64,000 nt of DNA, from contig NC_017030.1 of assembly GCF_000255295.1 (NCBI RefSeq), positions 4,836,001 to 4,900,000 on the forward strand. Reading direction: 5' to 3'. The notes under the pieces were generated by a model, which was given only the letters and a program-made list of their open reading frames with translations, searched no databases and was not told the DNA's origin. The number at the start of each line of letters is the position of its first letter. Positions within the stretch are counted from its first letter, which is position 1. Positions 1 through 8,886 of this stretch are shown one piece after another. The position numbers and the translations under genes were made by a program. Source of the stretch: Corallococcus coralloides DSM 2259 (GTDB lineage: Bacteria; Myxococcota; Myxococcia; Myxococcales; Myxococcaceae).

Positions 1-1
1 G

Positions 2-190
2 CGCAAGCGCGTGCTGCGCAAGAACAAGGAGAACGTCCTCAAGTACCTCTCCGAGGACCGCAACCAGCTCTCCGCGCGCGAGCAGTCGCAGGTGCAGGAC
101 ACGCTCAAGACGATGGCGGAGCGCTACGGCTACTGCGAGTTCTGCGCGAAGGACGCCATCCTGTTCCTGATGCGTCAGCGCTACACCTGA
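2..190 (+). CDS. C-terminal end of an unrecognised protein (truncated by window edge)
   Basis: An open frame enters from the left edge and stops at TGA 188-190, leaving 62 codons. The visible part is highly charged (Lys/Arg-rich at its start). It ends with a segment containing two cysteines in a C-x2-C arrangement (YCEFC), followed by a hydrophobic stretch and MRQRYT. Codon use matches neighbouring genes. Too little is present to name a family. The C-x2-C pair could be a metal site or chance. Confidence 0.6.
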   Translation, partial: RKRVLRKNKENVLKYLSEDRNQLSAREQSQVQDTLKTMAERYGYCEFCAKDAILFLMRQRYT

Positions 191-339
191 CGGGCAGGGG
201 AGGGCAGGCATCCTGGAAGCCGATGCCTGCTCGTCTGCTTCCCAATCCGGGCCGAGGCTCGGGATGATGGGACTTCGCACCGAGTTTGCGCGTGTGTCGT
301 CGTCTTTCGTCCCGCCTCATCCTTGCGCCTGGAGAGTTG

Positions 340-1230
340 ATGAACCGGTTGCTGTTGGGCACCCCCCTCCTGTGGGCCCTCGTGTCGTGCGCCAGTGCCC
401 CGTCGCAGTCCTCCGAGGACACTCCGGTCGCGACGCACACGCAGGCTCCGCTCCGGGTGGAGCGGGCGCTGTCCCGGCCCGAGCCCACGCCGCAGCCCAC
501 GCGCAAGGCGATGGTGCGCCGCATCCTCCCGCTCAACGTGCGGCTGGTGACGACGGAGGACGGCAAGGTGCGCCGCTCTGCATCGGGCGTCGTCATTGGC
601 ACGGAGGCCGGTGAGGCCGGGCCCGTCAGCTACGTGCTCACCAACGCGCACGCGGTGGAGCAGGGCGACCTGAAGGACCCCGTGCTCAAGGTCATGTTGG
701 ACCGGCGCGCGGAGACGCACGAGTACCTGGCGGAGGTGGTGGCCACGGGCCAGGTGCCGGACCTGGACCTGGCGCTGCTGCGCGTGACGGGCGTGACGTG
801 GCCCGTGGCGGAGCTGGCCTCGGACGACGAGCCGGAGCCCGGCGAGGACGTGGTGGTGGCGGCGTCCCCGTACGGCCGCGCGCTGTCCATCTCCGGCGGC
901 ATGGTGTCCCAGGTGGAGTGGGACAAGGAGACGAAGCACCCGCGCATGCTGAAGACGGACGCGCCCATCGGCTACGGGGCCTCCGGCGGTGGCATCTTCA
1001 GCCTGGAGACGGGGCGGCTGTTGGCCATCGTGGAGGGCTACCGCACCGCGAAGGTGGACTTCGAGGTCGCCTCCCAGAACTTCAGCTTCGACGTGCCCAT
1101 GCCCGGCGAGACGTTCGCCGCGCCCAGCGCCAAGGTGCGCGGCTTCCTCCAGGCGAAGGGCTTCGGCCGGCTCCTGGAGCGCTCCGCGGACGCGGAGGGT
1201 GCGGGGCCCCAGAAGACCGCGAGTCGTTGA
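340..1230 (+). CDS. Trypsin-like (S1/DegP-type) serine protease lipoprotein
   Basis: Probable 296-residue envelope protease. The start at 340 is preferred over the in-frame ATG at 286 because GGAGAG lies just before it and it begins a lipoprotein signal ending in the lipobox LVSC (Cys17). The trypsin-like triad is visible: His104 in TNAHAVE, Asp143 in DLDLALL and Ser215 in GASGGG, in the spacing normal for trypsin-like peptidases. I see no PDZ domain, so it is shorter than DegP/HtrA. The region between Cys17 and about residue 55 is a Pro/Thr/Ser-rich linker, as expected for a protein tethered to the membrane. It is likely anchored and acts in the periplasm or at the cell surface. The substrate is unknown. 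It is followed 83 bases later by the deaminase gene on the same strand. Confidence 0.8.
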   Translation: MNRLLLGTPLLWALVSCASAPSQSSEDTPVATHTQAPLRVERALSRPEPTPQPTRKAMVRRILPLNVRLVTTEDGKVRRSASGVVIGTEAGEAGPVSYVLTNAHAVEQGDLKDPVLKVMLDRRAETHEYLAEVVATGQVPDLDLALLRVTGVTWPVAELASDDEPEPGEDVVVAASPYGRALSISGGMVSQVEWDKETKHPRMLKTDAPIGYGASGGGIFSLETGRLLAIVEGYRTAKVDFEVASQNFSFDVPMPGETFAAPSAKVRGFLQAKGFGRLLERSADAEGAGPQKTASR

Positions 1231-1277
1231 GCCAACAGCCCCGGACCGAGAAATTGGTGCGGGCCTGATCCAGCGTT

Positions 1278-1294
1278 AGAGCTGCGGGCTCTTT
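1278..1294 (+). terminator. Short hairpin with T run after the protease gene
   Basis: AGAGC (1278-1282) pairs with GCTCT (1288-1292) around a 5-base loop and runs into TTT. The stem is only 5 bp and it lies 20 bases before the next start codon, so it could be a weak terminator or chance. Confidence 0.25.
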
Positions 1295-1313
1295 CGCTGG
1301 AGGGTTCACGCGC

Positions 1314-1772
1314 ATGTCCGCTCGGGGCAATTGGGATCAGTACTTCATGGACATCGCCCAGCAGGTGGCCACCCGCGCCACCTGCGACCGCAAGCACGTG
1401 GGCGCGGTGCTGGTGCGGGACAAGACCATCCTGTCCACCGGCTACAACGGCGCCATCCGCGGCCTGCCCCACTGCGATGAAGTGGGCCACATGATGGAGA
1501 ACGGCCACTGCGTGGCCACCGTCCACGCGGAGGCCAACGCCATCATCCAGGCCGCGAAGAACGGCGTCGGAATCGACGGGGCGACCATCTACACGACCGC
1601 CAGCCCCTGCTGGCCGTGCTTCAAGCTGATCGCCAACAGCGGCTGCACCCGCATCGTCTTTGGCGAGTTCTACCGGGACCCGCGCATCTTCGAGTACGCG
1701 GCCCGGCTGGGCCTCCAACTCGTGGGCCTGGGCGCCGCCGCGCAGCCGCCGTCGCCCGCAACCGGCACCTGA
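1314..1772 (+). CDS. dCMP deaminase-family protein (ComEB-like)
   Basis: A 152-residue zinc deaminase of the cytidine/deoxycytidylate deaminase superfamily. Visible signatures are HAE at residues 71-73 (zinc ligand His71 and catalytic Glu73) and SPCWPC with zinc ligands Cys99 and Cys102. The N-terminal CDRKHVGAVLV and TGYNGA segments are typical of dCMP deaminases. The length matches single-domain family members. The expected reaction is dCMP to dUMP, feeding dTMP synthesis. A GGAGG-like site lies about 10 bases before ATG 1314. The last 15 residues are Ala/Pro-rich and probably unimportant. Other deaminases of the superfamily cannot be excluded, but the zinc core is complete. Confidence 0.85.
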   Translation: MSARGNWDQYFMDIAQQVATRATCDRKHVGAVLVRDKTILSTGYNGAIRGLPHCDEVGHMMENGHCVATVHAEANAIIQAAKNGVGIDGATIYTTASPCWPCFKLIANSGCTRIVFGEFYRDPRIFEYAARLGLQLVGLGAAAQPPSPATGT

Positions 1773-1924
1773 GGGCGGACGCGGTGTCCGGGGGTGGACA
1801 ACCCCTGGACACGCTGATCGCCCGGGATGAGGTTCCCGTTCGTTGAATGACACTTGTGAGTGGTCCTAAGTGGCTGTTCCGACACGGGAATTTTAGAACT
1901 CCGGCAAGAATTACCGACCCAGGG

Positions 1925-1953
1925 TTGACGATCCCAGGGGTGCTCCCTAAATC
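1925..1953 (+). promoter_or_regulatory. Candidate sigma-70-type promoter upstream of the kinase-like gene
   Basis: TTGACG (1925-1930), a 17-base spacer, then TAAATC (1948-1953). The -35 is good and the -10 weak (3 of 6). It lies about 58 bases upstream of the GTG start at 2011, within a 238-base gap that otherwise shows no gene. Confidence 0.4.
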
Positions 1954-2010
1954 CTGGCCTCGGTAGGGCGGCGGCGGGGGTGGGGCGACGGAAATTCCTA
2001 GGAGTTCCAG

Positions 2011-2691
2011 GTGGTTAACTCATCTCTCATGGCCAGCAGTGTGCCTTCTGTCCAGGAAGTGTCGGACCCGGTGGTGGGCGCGGCCCGCTACGACGCGGTT
2101 CCGCCCTTGATGGACAGCCTGCTGCACGACGTGCGCAACCCGCTCAACGCGCTGGCCATCCATCTCGAAGTTCTCTCCGAGAAGCTCAAGGGCGAGTCCG
2201 GCCAGGTGCCGGCCACGCAGGAGAAGAACCTCAAGGCGATGCGCGAGCAGATCGCTCGCGTGGACGGCCTGCTCAAGCTCTTCTCGGACTTCATCGTGTT
2301 TCGCGGGGCGGGCCCCTCCGGGGACGCGCCGCTGTCGGACGCCACCGGCAAGGCCCTGGACGTGCTGGGCCATGAGAGCCGCCGGCGCCGCCTCCAGGTC
2401 CAGCGCCTCATCGAGCCGGACGTGCAGGCCCACCTGGAGGACACCACCGAGCTGGGGTTCTTCCTGGTGCAGGTGCTGATGCGTGCCTTCCAGCGCGCGG
2501 AGTCCGGCGCCACCATCGTCGTGTCGGTCCGCGCGGAAGGGCCGAGCGCGGTGCTGGAGGTGACGGACGGCTCCTCGGCGCCCGAGCGGGCGGCGGACAC
2601 CGTGGCCGCGCTGACGCTCCGCTCGGCCCAGCTGGGCATCGAATTCTTCGTGGAGGCGGGGACGTGCCGCCTCGTGTTCCCGCGCGCCTGA
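2011..2691 (+). CDS. Small histidine-kinase-like protein with degenerate ATPase region
   Basis: A 226-residue protein starting at GTG 2011, preceded by AGGAG at 2000-2004. An alternative ATG is at 2029. Residues 34-75 resemble a DHp/HisKA dimerisation segment with the H-box LLHDVRNPLNAL, so His39 is the candidate phospho-acceptor. The C-terminal half follows the general layout of a HATPase fold but I cannot find a convincing N-box or glycine-rich G2 box. Only a weak DG near residue 189 is seen. It has no membrane segment and no sensor domain. The NtrC-type regulator follows 69 bases downstream on the same strand, so the two may work together as a histidine phosphotransfer or pseudokinase pair with its regulator. 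Confidence 0.65.
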   Translation: MVNSSLMASSVPSVQEVSDPVVGAARYDAVPPLMDSLLHDVRNPLNALAIHLEVLSEKLKGESGQVPATQEKNLKAMREQIARVDGLLKLFSDFIVFRGAGPSGDAPLSDATGKALDVLGHESRRRRLQVQRLIEPDVQAHLEDTTELGFFLVQVLMRAFQRAESGATIVVSVRAEGPSAVLEVTDGSSAPERAADTVAALTLRSAQLGIEFFVEAGTCRLVFPRA

Positions 2692-2760
2692 CCTTCCCCC
2701 CAGGCGCAGTCGGCTATCCATCCGGTTTCATCACGCTTCATCGCAGTGGAGGTTTTCACC

Positions 2761-4200
<1,440 letters not shown>

Positions 4201-4528
4201 TCCGCACCCCGTCCGGACCCCGCGGCCGCTCGCCGCTGACCTGACGGGTAGGCAAGAAGGCCCGGATTCCGGGCCCTTGGCAGGGCTCCTGGAGAGCGCG
4301 CACGGGGCCTCCCCAAGCCGGTTTAAAGGGGCGGGGGAGGTCTCGAAAACCCCTGTCAATTCTTGACTTTTCCCCCCTGGACGGGGGATCCTCCGGGCCT
4401 CTCCCACCCGTTGGTGAGGGCCCGGCCGGGACGTTTCATTTCGGGCCACGTCCGCCCCCCATGGTGCGGTCGTCCGACGTGAGTCATCTGGGGTGCCGCC
4501 GGGGGGGCACAAGGAAGGCCACAACGCA
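4201..4528. other. Intergenic region between the NtrC-type regulator and the ArsA-like ATPase
   Basis: A 328-base gap with no supportable gene. It holds a GC-rich hairpin at 4259-4275 (listed separately) and a -35-like TTGACT at 4363-4368. No acceptable -10 follows that element at 16-18 bases. GTTTAAAG at 4321-4328 is the only AT-rich patch. The promoter for the downstream ATPase is presumably here but I cannot place it. Confidence 0.5.
4259..4278 (+). terminator. GC-rich hairpin downstream of the NtrC-type regulator
   Basis: GGCCCGG (4259-4265) pairs perfectly with CCGGGCC (4269-4275) around a 3-base loop, 58 bases after the stop codon. Only two T residues follow closely, so it is terminator-like rather than a textbook intrinsic terminator. 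Confidence 0.4.
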
Positions 4529-6511
4529 ATGAGCGACGCGCGAGTTCTTCACTTCTTCGGCGGCAAGGGCGGGGTCGGCAAGACCACGCTCGCGGCAGCG
4601 TACGCGGTGAGGCTCTCCGAAGAAGTGCCCAAGCACCGGGTGCTGGTCGTCTCGTTGGATCCGGTTCAGTCCCTGTCGGACCTCGTGAAGAAGAAGCTGC
4701 CGGCGAAGCCCACCAAGCTCCAGGCGGGCAAGGGCGAAGGCGGCCTCTTCGGCGCGGAGCTGAACCCGCCCGCGCTGCTCAAGCCGTTCCTGGCGGAATA
4801 CCTGCCGGCGCTGGCGAAGGCGGCGGTGAAGGGCACGCACCTGTCGGACGAGGAGCTGGGCAAGCTCTACCAGCAGGCGGTGCCGGGGCTGGAGGAGCTG
4901 GTGGCCCTCTTCCACGTGGTGGAGCTGCTGGAGTCTGGCGACTACGACCGCATCGTGGTGGACACGGCGCCTACCAGCCACACGCTGCGCCTGTTCGACA
5001 TGCCGGCGCAGCTGCGCAAGTTCCTGGGCTTCGTGAAGGCGGGCCAGGACCGCGCCGCCCCGGCCCCCAGCGGCAAGGGCAAGAAGGCGGCCGCTGCCGC
5101 CGCCGCGGCGGAGGGCTCTGGCGGCTTCCTGGAGCAGGTGGGCCAGAAGGCGGAGAAGCTGCTCGCGCTGCTGAAGGATCCGGCGCGCACGGCCTTCCAC
5201 CTGGTGGCGCTGGCGGAGCCGGTGCCGGAAGCTCAGACGCGCATGTACTTCACCCAGCTGCGCGAGCGCGGGCTGCCGGTGACGGAGGTGGTGGTCAACC
5301 AGGTGGAGGACCACCAGGGCTGTCCGGCGTGTCAGGGCCGCCGCGGCCTTCAGGCGCCGCACGTGCGCAAGTACCAGGCGCTGGACAAGACCGTGCCCGT
5401 GAACCTGCTGGGCCGCCGTGAAGTGGCGCCCCGGGGGCTGGACGGGCTGAAGGAGTTCGCCAAGGAGTGGGCGGCGGGCAAGGAGACCAAGGCGCTGGAG
5501 TTCAGCGCGGCCGAAGGGCCTCCGGCGCTGGTGCGCGCCCCGTCCATGCCTCCCATCGCGGCGCCTCCGCTGCCGCCCACGCGGCTCATCTTCTTCGTGG
5601 GGCAGGGCGGGGTGGGCAAGTCCTCCTGCGCGGCCGCCGCGGCGGTGACGCTGACGGAGAAGGAGGGGCCGGTGCTCCTCATCTCCACGGATCCCGCGCA
5701 CTCGCTGTCGGACGTGCTGCAGAGCCGCCTGACCGACACCGAGACCCAGGTGAAGGGCACCAAGGGCCTGTACGCGCGCGAGCTGGACATGGCGGGTTGG
5801 TTCAACGCCCTGCGCAAGCGGCTGAAGGAGAAGGCGGAGAAGGCCTTCGAGGGCGCGCCCAAGGCGGGCAACGACGTGCCGGCGGACCTGCTCTACCTGC
5901 GCAACCTGCTGGAGTGCGCGCCCCCGGGCATCGACGAGCTGGCGGCCATGTCCGTGCTGACGGACGCGCTGGTGCAGGAGCGCTTCAAGCGCATCGTGGT
6001 GGACTCGTCGCCGCAGGTGACGAACGTGCGCGTGGTGGAGCTGGCGGACACAGCAAAGACGTGGCTGGGCGCGCTGCACGGCATCCTCAACAAGCACCGC
6101 GCCAAGGGCCTGGGCGAGCTGGCGGATGACCTGGCGGCGATGCTCAAGCACGTGAAGCGCTTCGAGGACGCGTTGGCGTCCCCCAGCGAGTCGCGCTTCG
6201 TGGTCGTCACGCGCGGCGAGGACCTGGCGTCGTCCCGCACGGAGCGGCTGGTGGAGTACCTCAAGGAGAAGAAGCTCCAGGTGGAGCGGGTGCTCGTCAA
6301 CCGCGTGGGCCCCAAGTCCACCTGCGACAAGTGCGAGAACCGCCGCAAGCTGGAGCTGAACGCGGCCAAGGCCATGGAGAAGAAGATTGGCCTGCCCGTG
6401 ACGATGGCGCCCGCGCTGGGCCGTCACCCCGCGGGGCTGCGCGAGCTGAAGGCGTTCCGCACCGCCTGGTACGCGCTGTCCGCGCCGCCGGCGAAGGTCA
6501 AGGCGGCCTGA
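4529..6511 (+). CDS. Tandem ArsA/Get3-family P-loop ATPase
   Basis: A 660-residue protein with two homologous ATPase halves. ATG 4529 is chosen because AAGGAAGG lies before it and the P-loop follows at once. Half one has the deviant Walker A GGKGGVGKTT (residues 9-18) and half two has GQGGVGKSS (about 357-365). Each half has a switch-like VDTAPTSHTLR or VDSSPQ segment. Each half also carries a C-x2-C pair (GCPACQGRRG in half one, CDKCENRRK in half two), like the zinc-binding CxxC of eukaryotic Get3. The classic ArsA arsenite-binding cysteines are not obvious and no arsenic resistance gene is nearby. A role in client-protein handling or envelope targeting is therefore as plausible as anion transport. 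A Lys/Ala-rich insert lies near residues 180-200. Confidence 0.85.
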   Translation: MSDARVLHFFGGKGGVGKTTLAAAYAVRLSEEVPKHRVLVVSLDPVQSLSDLVKKKLPAKPTKLQAGKGEGGLFGAELNPPALLKPFLAEYLPALAKAAVKGTHLSDEELGKLYQQAVPGLEELVALFHVVELLESGDYDRIVVDTAPTSHTLRLFDMPAQLRKFLGFVKAGQDRAAPAPSGKGKKAAAAAAAAEGSGGFLEQVGQKAEKLLALLKDPARTAFHLVALAEPVPEAQTRMYFTQLRERGLPVTEVVVNQVEDHQGCPACQGRRGLQAPHVRKYQALDKTVPVNLLGRREVAPRGLDGLKEFAKEWAAGKETKALEFSAAEGPPALVRAPSMPPIAAPPLPPTRLIFFVGQGGVGKSSCAAAAAVTLTEKEGPVLLISTDPAHSLSDVLQSRLTDTETQVKGTKGLYARELDMAGWFNALRKRLKEKAEKAFEGAPKAGNDVPADLLYLRNLLECAPPGIDELAAMSVLTDALVQERFKRIVVDSSPQVTNVRVVELADTAKTWLGALHGILNKHRAKGLGELADDLAAMLKHVKRFEDALASPSESRFVVVTRGEDLASSRTERLVEYLKEKKLQVERVLVNRVGPKSTCDKCENRRKLELNAAKAMEKKIGLPVTMAPALGRHPAGLRELKAFRTAWYALSAPPAKVKAA

Positions 6512-6523
6512 GTTCTTCCGCCG

Positions 6524-6552
6524 CGCCGGGCTCCTCTAGCGGGGGCCCGGCG
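6524..6552. terminator. Inverted repeat between convergent genes
   Basis: CGCCGGGC (6524-6531) is perfectly complementary to GCCCGGCG (6545-6552) with a 13-base loop. It starts 12 bases after the ATPase stop and overlaps the 3' end of the convergent membrane protein gene, whose TAG lies in the loop. It may terminate transcription from both sides. Confidence 0.4.
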
Positions 6553-7003
6553 ACAGCAGGGACAGGGGCAGCCGGTGGGGATCCACCCGGCGCACCTGGC
6601 CCAGCAGGTCCACGGCGGTCGCCTCGAGTGAGCGCACCGTCGGGGCCGCCGGCACCTTCAGGTGCTGATGGAGCACCCAGCCCGGACCCAGGAGCATCAG
6701 CGCCACCGCTGGCACGATGCACAGGGTCACCACCACGCTGGCGCCGCCCACCGTGCCCAGCACGCGCAGCACCGGGGATGCCTGGATGCGCGGGCGCTGC
6801 AGCGCCGCGAGGATGCGCGCGAAGAGGGCACCGCCCACGAGCCCCAGCACCGTGGCCAGCCCCCAGCTCAGCCCGCCCACCGGAGTGCCGAGCACCGGCT
6901 CCAGCAACTGGGGCGCCAGGGCTCCCAGCACGAAGGCGAGGATGAAGGGCGCGACCGCGATGATGGCGGCCAGCCCCCAGTGTCTGGCGTTGAGTCGATG
7001 CAC
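6536..7003 (-). CDS. Small multi-pass membrane protein, function unknown
   Basis: A 155-residue protein. The frame is open upstream to 7183, but GTG at 7003 is chosen because a strong purine tract (AGGGGGGAA) lies just before it and coding character begins there. Three hydrophobic segments are visible: about residues 8-30 (WGLAAIIAVAPFILAF...), 45-65 (WGLATVLGLVGGALFA) and 82-105 (VVVTLCIVPAVALMLLG). A soluble tail of about 45 residues is rich in Ala/Val/Arg. I recognise no family. It is convergent with the ATPase gene and lies downstream of the TPR gene on the same strand with a gap of about 115 bases. Confidence 0.6.
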   Translation of the reverse strand: MHRLNARHWGLAAIIAVAPFILAFVLGALAPQLLEPVLGTPVGGLSWGLATVLGLVGGALFARILAALQRPRIQASPVLRVLGTVGGASVVVTLCIVPAVALMLLGPGWVLHQHLKVPAAPTVRSLEATAVDLLGQVRRVDPHRLPLSLLSPGPR

Positions 7004-7118
7004 GGCTTCCCCCCTCGGCGACACGGGGAAGGTGGGCACCGGCAGGCAGGCGCGCCAGGGCGGTCTCCCCCGGGACGCGGGTAGGCGTGCACGGGGCGTC
7101 ACTTCACGGCGCCTCACG

Positions 7119-7811
7119 TCAGGCGTCGCACTCCGACGGGCTGTCGATGAAGCCGCCCAGGGGCTCCGGGAAGGTGAGGGCACCCGCCGGACTGAGGGTG
7201 CCGGTGATGGGCGCGGCGTTGGGGAGCTTCACCTCCACCGTGCGGCCCTTGACGGTGTACGTGCCCGGGGTCCGGGACTCACGGGGCGTGCCGGAGTCGT
7301 CCACGTCCCTCTTCCAGAGCTCCACGCGGCCACCGTCCTGGAACTTCAGGGCTCGGGTGGTGCCGTAGACGCCCACGCCGGGGCCGTACCAGGACACCGC
7401 CCGCAGGAGGGCCGGCACGTCGGCCTCCTTTTCGGGCGTGCGGCCCAGCAGCTTCTGCCAGCCGAGTGTGTCCCGGATGACGTCCAGGTCCCGGTCCTCC
7501 TTCGCCCGCTGGAGGCGGCGCGCGTCCAGGCGCACGGCGGTGGCCAGCTTCTCCACGATGACGTCGCGGTGGGCGCTGTACTCGCACACCTTGCCCTGCT
7601 TGCGCAGGAGGCCCAGGGTGGCGGCGGCGTTGTAGTGGGCCAGGGCGTAGTCCGGGGTGGCCTGTGCGGCCGCCTGGAATTTCTCCAGCGCCTCCGGATA
7701 ACGGCCGGACTGGTACAGCCGGAACCCCTGCGTGTTGAGGGCCCGGCCGGAAGCGGGGGCCGCTGGAGCGGCGGACAGCGTCAGGGTCAGCAGGGACAGG
7801 GCGAGGACCAT
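7119..7811 (-). CDS. Secreted TPR-containing protein, function unknown
   Basis: A 230-residue protein. ATG 7811 is chosen over the longer open frame (to 7910) because it begins a clear signal peptide (MVLALSLLTLTLSAAPAAPA) with GGAG upstream. Residues about 25-75 form one or two TPR repeats (NTQGFRLYQSGRYPEALEKF, then ALAHYNAAATLGLL). The C-terminal half is beta-rich (GTYTVKGRTVEVKLPN) and resembles the lipocalin-like or DUF-type repeats found in myxobacterial secreted proteins. It is divergent from accA with about 90 bases between the starts. No catalytic motif is seen. Confidence 0.65.
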   Translation of the reverse strand: MVLALSLLTLTLSAAPAAPASGRALNTQGFRLYQSGRYPEALEKFQAAAQATPDYALAHYNAAATLGLLRKQGKVCEYSAHRDVIVEKLATAVRLDARRLQRAKEDRDLDVIRDTLGWQKLLGRTPEKEADVPALLRAVSWYGPGVGVYGTTRALKFQDGGRVELWKRDVDDSGTPRESRTPGTYTVKGRTVEVKLPNAAPITGTLSPAGALTFPEPLGGFIDSPSECDA

Positions 7812-7868
7812 GTTGCTCCAGACGGGCGGTCTCCCCGGACATTCCAGGGGTGCGTAACCGCTTGCGCG

Positions 7869-7897
7869 TTGATTGGCCTGAACCCTGGTGCTAGTTC
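7869..7897 (+). promoter_or_regulatory. Candidate promoter placing the accA transcript start at its ATG
   Basis: TTGATT (7869-7874), a 17-base spacer, then TAGTTC (7892-7897). The -10 match is poor. If used, transcription would begin at about 7904, the A of the accA start codon, consistent with the absence of a Shine-Dalgarno sequence there. Confidence 0.3.
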
Positions 7898-7903
7898 GGC
7901 GCC

Positions 7904-8872
7904 ATGGCAACCGGCATTGGCTACGCGCTCGACTTCGAGCGCCCGCTCATCGAGCTGGAGAAGAAGATCGAGGAGCTGAAGGCCCTCTCCACCAGCGGCT
8001 CGGTGGATTTCTCCTCTGAAATCTCCAAGCTGGAGAAGAAGGCGAAGAAGCTCCAGTCGGAGATCTTCAGCGACCTGTCCCGCTGGCAGATGGTGCAGCT
8101 GTCGCGCCACAACTCGCGTCCGTACTTCCTGGACTACGTCCAGCACCTGTTCACGGACTTCTTCGAGCTGTGCGGCGACCGGCACTTCGGCGAGGACCCG
8201 TCCATCGTCGGTGGCTTCGCGCGCTTCGACGGCAAGACGGTGATGGTCATCGGCCACCAGAAGGGCCGCAACACGCGCGAGAACATGGCCCGCAACTTCG
8301 GCATGCCGCGCCCGGAGGGCTACCGCAAGGCGCGCCGGCTGATGGAGCTGGCCGAGCGGATGGAGAAGCCCATCCTCACCTTCGTGGACACGCCGGGCGC
8401 GTACCCGGGCATCGGCGCGGAGGAGCGCGGGCAGGCGGAGGCCATCGCCGTGAACCTGGAGGTGATGAGCCGGCTGCGCGTGCCCATCATCGCCACCGTG
8501 ATTGGCGAGGGCGGCTCCGGTGGCGCGCTGGCCATCGGCGTGGGCAACCGCGTGCTGATGCTCCAGAACAGCGTCTACTCCGTCATCACCCCGGAGGGCT
8601 GCGCGTCCATCCTCTTCCGTGACGCCAGCAAGGCGGACAAGGCCGCGGACGCGATGCGTCCCACCGCGCCGGACCTGCTGGAGATGAAGATCATCGACGA
8701 GATGATTCCCGAGCCGCCGGGTGGCGCGCACCGCGACCCGGCCAAGACGGCGGAAACGCTGGGCAAGGCGCTGCGCAAGCACCTGGGCCAGCTGGCGGAG
8801 CTGAGGCCGGACGCGCTGGTGCGCGACCGCTATGACAAGTTCCGCGCCTTCGGCGTGTTCTCCGGCAAGTAG
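7904..8872 (+). CDS. accA: Acetyl-CoA carboxylase carboxyltransferase subunit alpha
   Basis: A 322-residue protein of normal AccA length. It forms the carboxyltransferase with AccD and moves the carboxyl group from biotin to acetyl-CoA, giving malonyl-CoA for fatty acid synthesis. Recognisable features are the N-terminal coiled-coil (DFERPLIELEKKIEELKAL), GRNTRENMARNFGMPRPEGYRKA, the crotonase-fold oxyanion region VDTPGAYPG with AEERGQ, GEGGSGGALAIGVGN, and SVITPEGCASILF. No Shine-Dalgarno sequence is visible before the ATG. It is first in a tight operon with hisC (14-base gap) and cmk (overlap). A co-transcribed accD is not in this window. Confidence 0.95.
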   Translation: MATGIGYALDFERPLIELEKKIEELKALSTSGSVDFSSEISKLEKKAKKLQSEIFSDLSRWQMVQLSRHNSRPYFLDYVQHLFTDFFELCGDRHFGEDPSIVGGFARFDGKTVMVIGHQKGRNTRENMARNFGMPRPEGYRKARRLMELAERMEKPILTFVDTPGAYPGIGAEERGQAEAIAVNLEVMSRLRVPIIATVIGEGGSGGALAIGVGNRVLMLQNSVYSVITPEGCASILFRDASKADKAADAMRPTAPDLLEMKIIDEMIPEPPGGAHRDPAKTAETLGKALRKHLGQLAELRPDALVRDRYDKFRAFGVFSGK

Positions 8873-8886
8873 AGGACCCTCACCCC

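Noticed and set aside
4363-4391. TTGACT as a promoter for the ATPase gene
   Set aside because: No -10-like hexamer lies 16-18 bases downstream; the region there is G- and C-rich.
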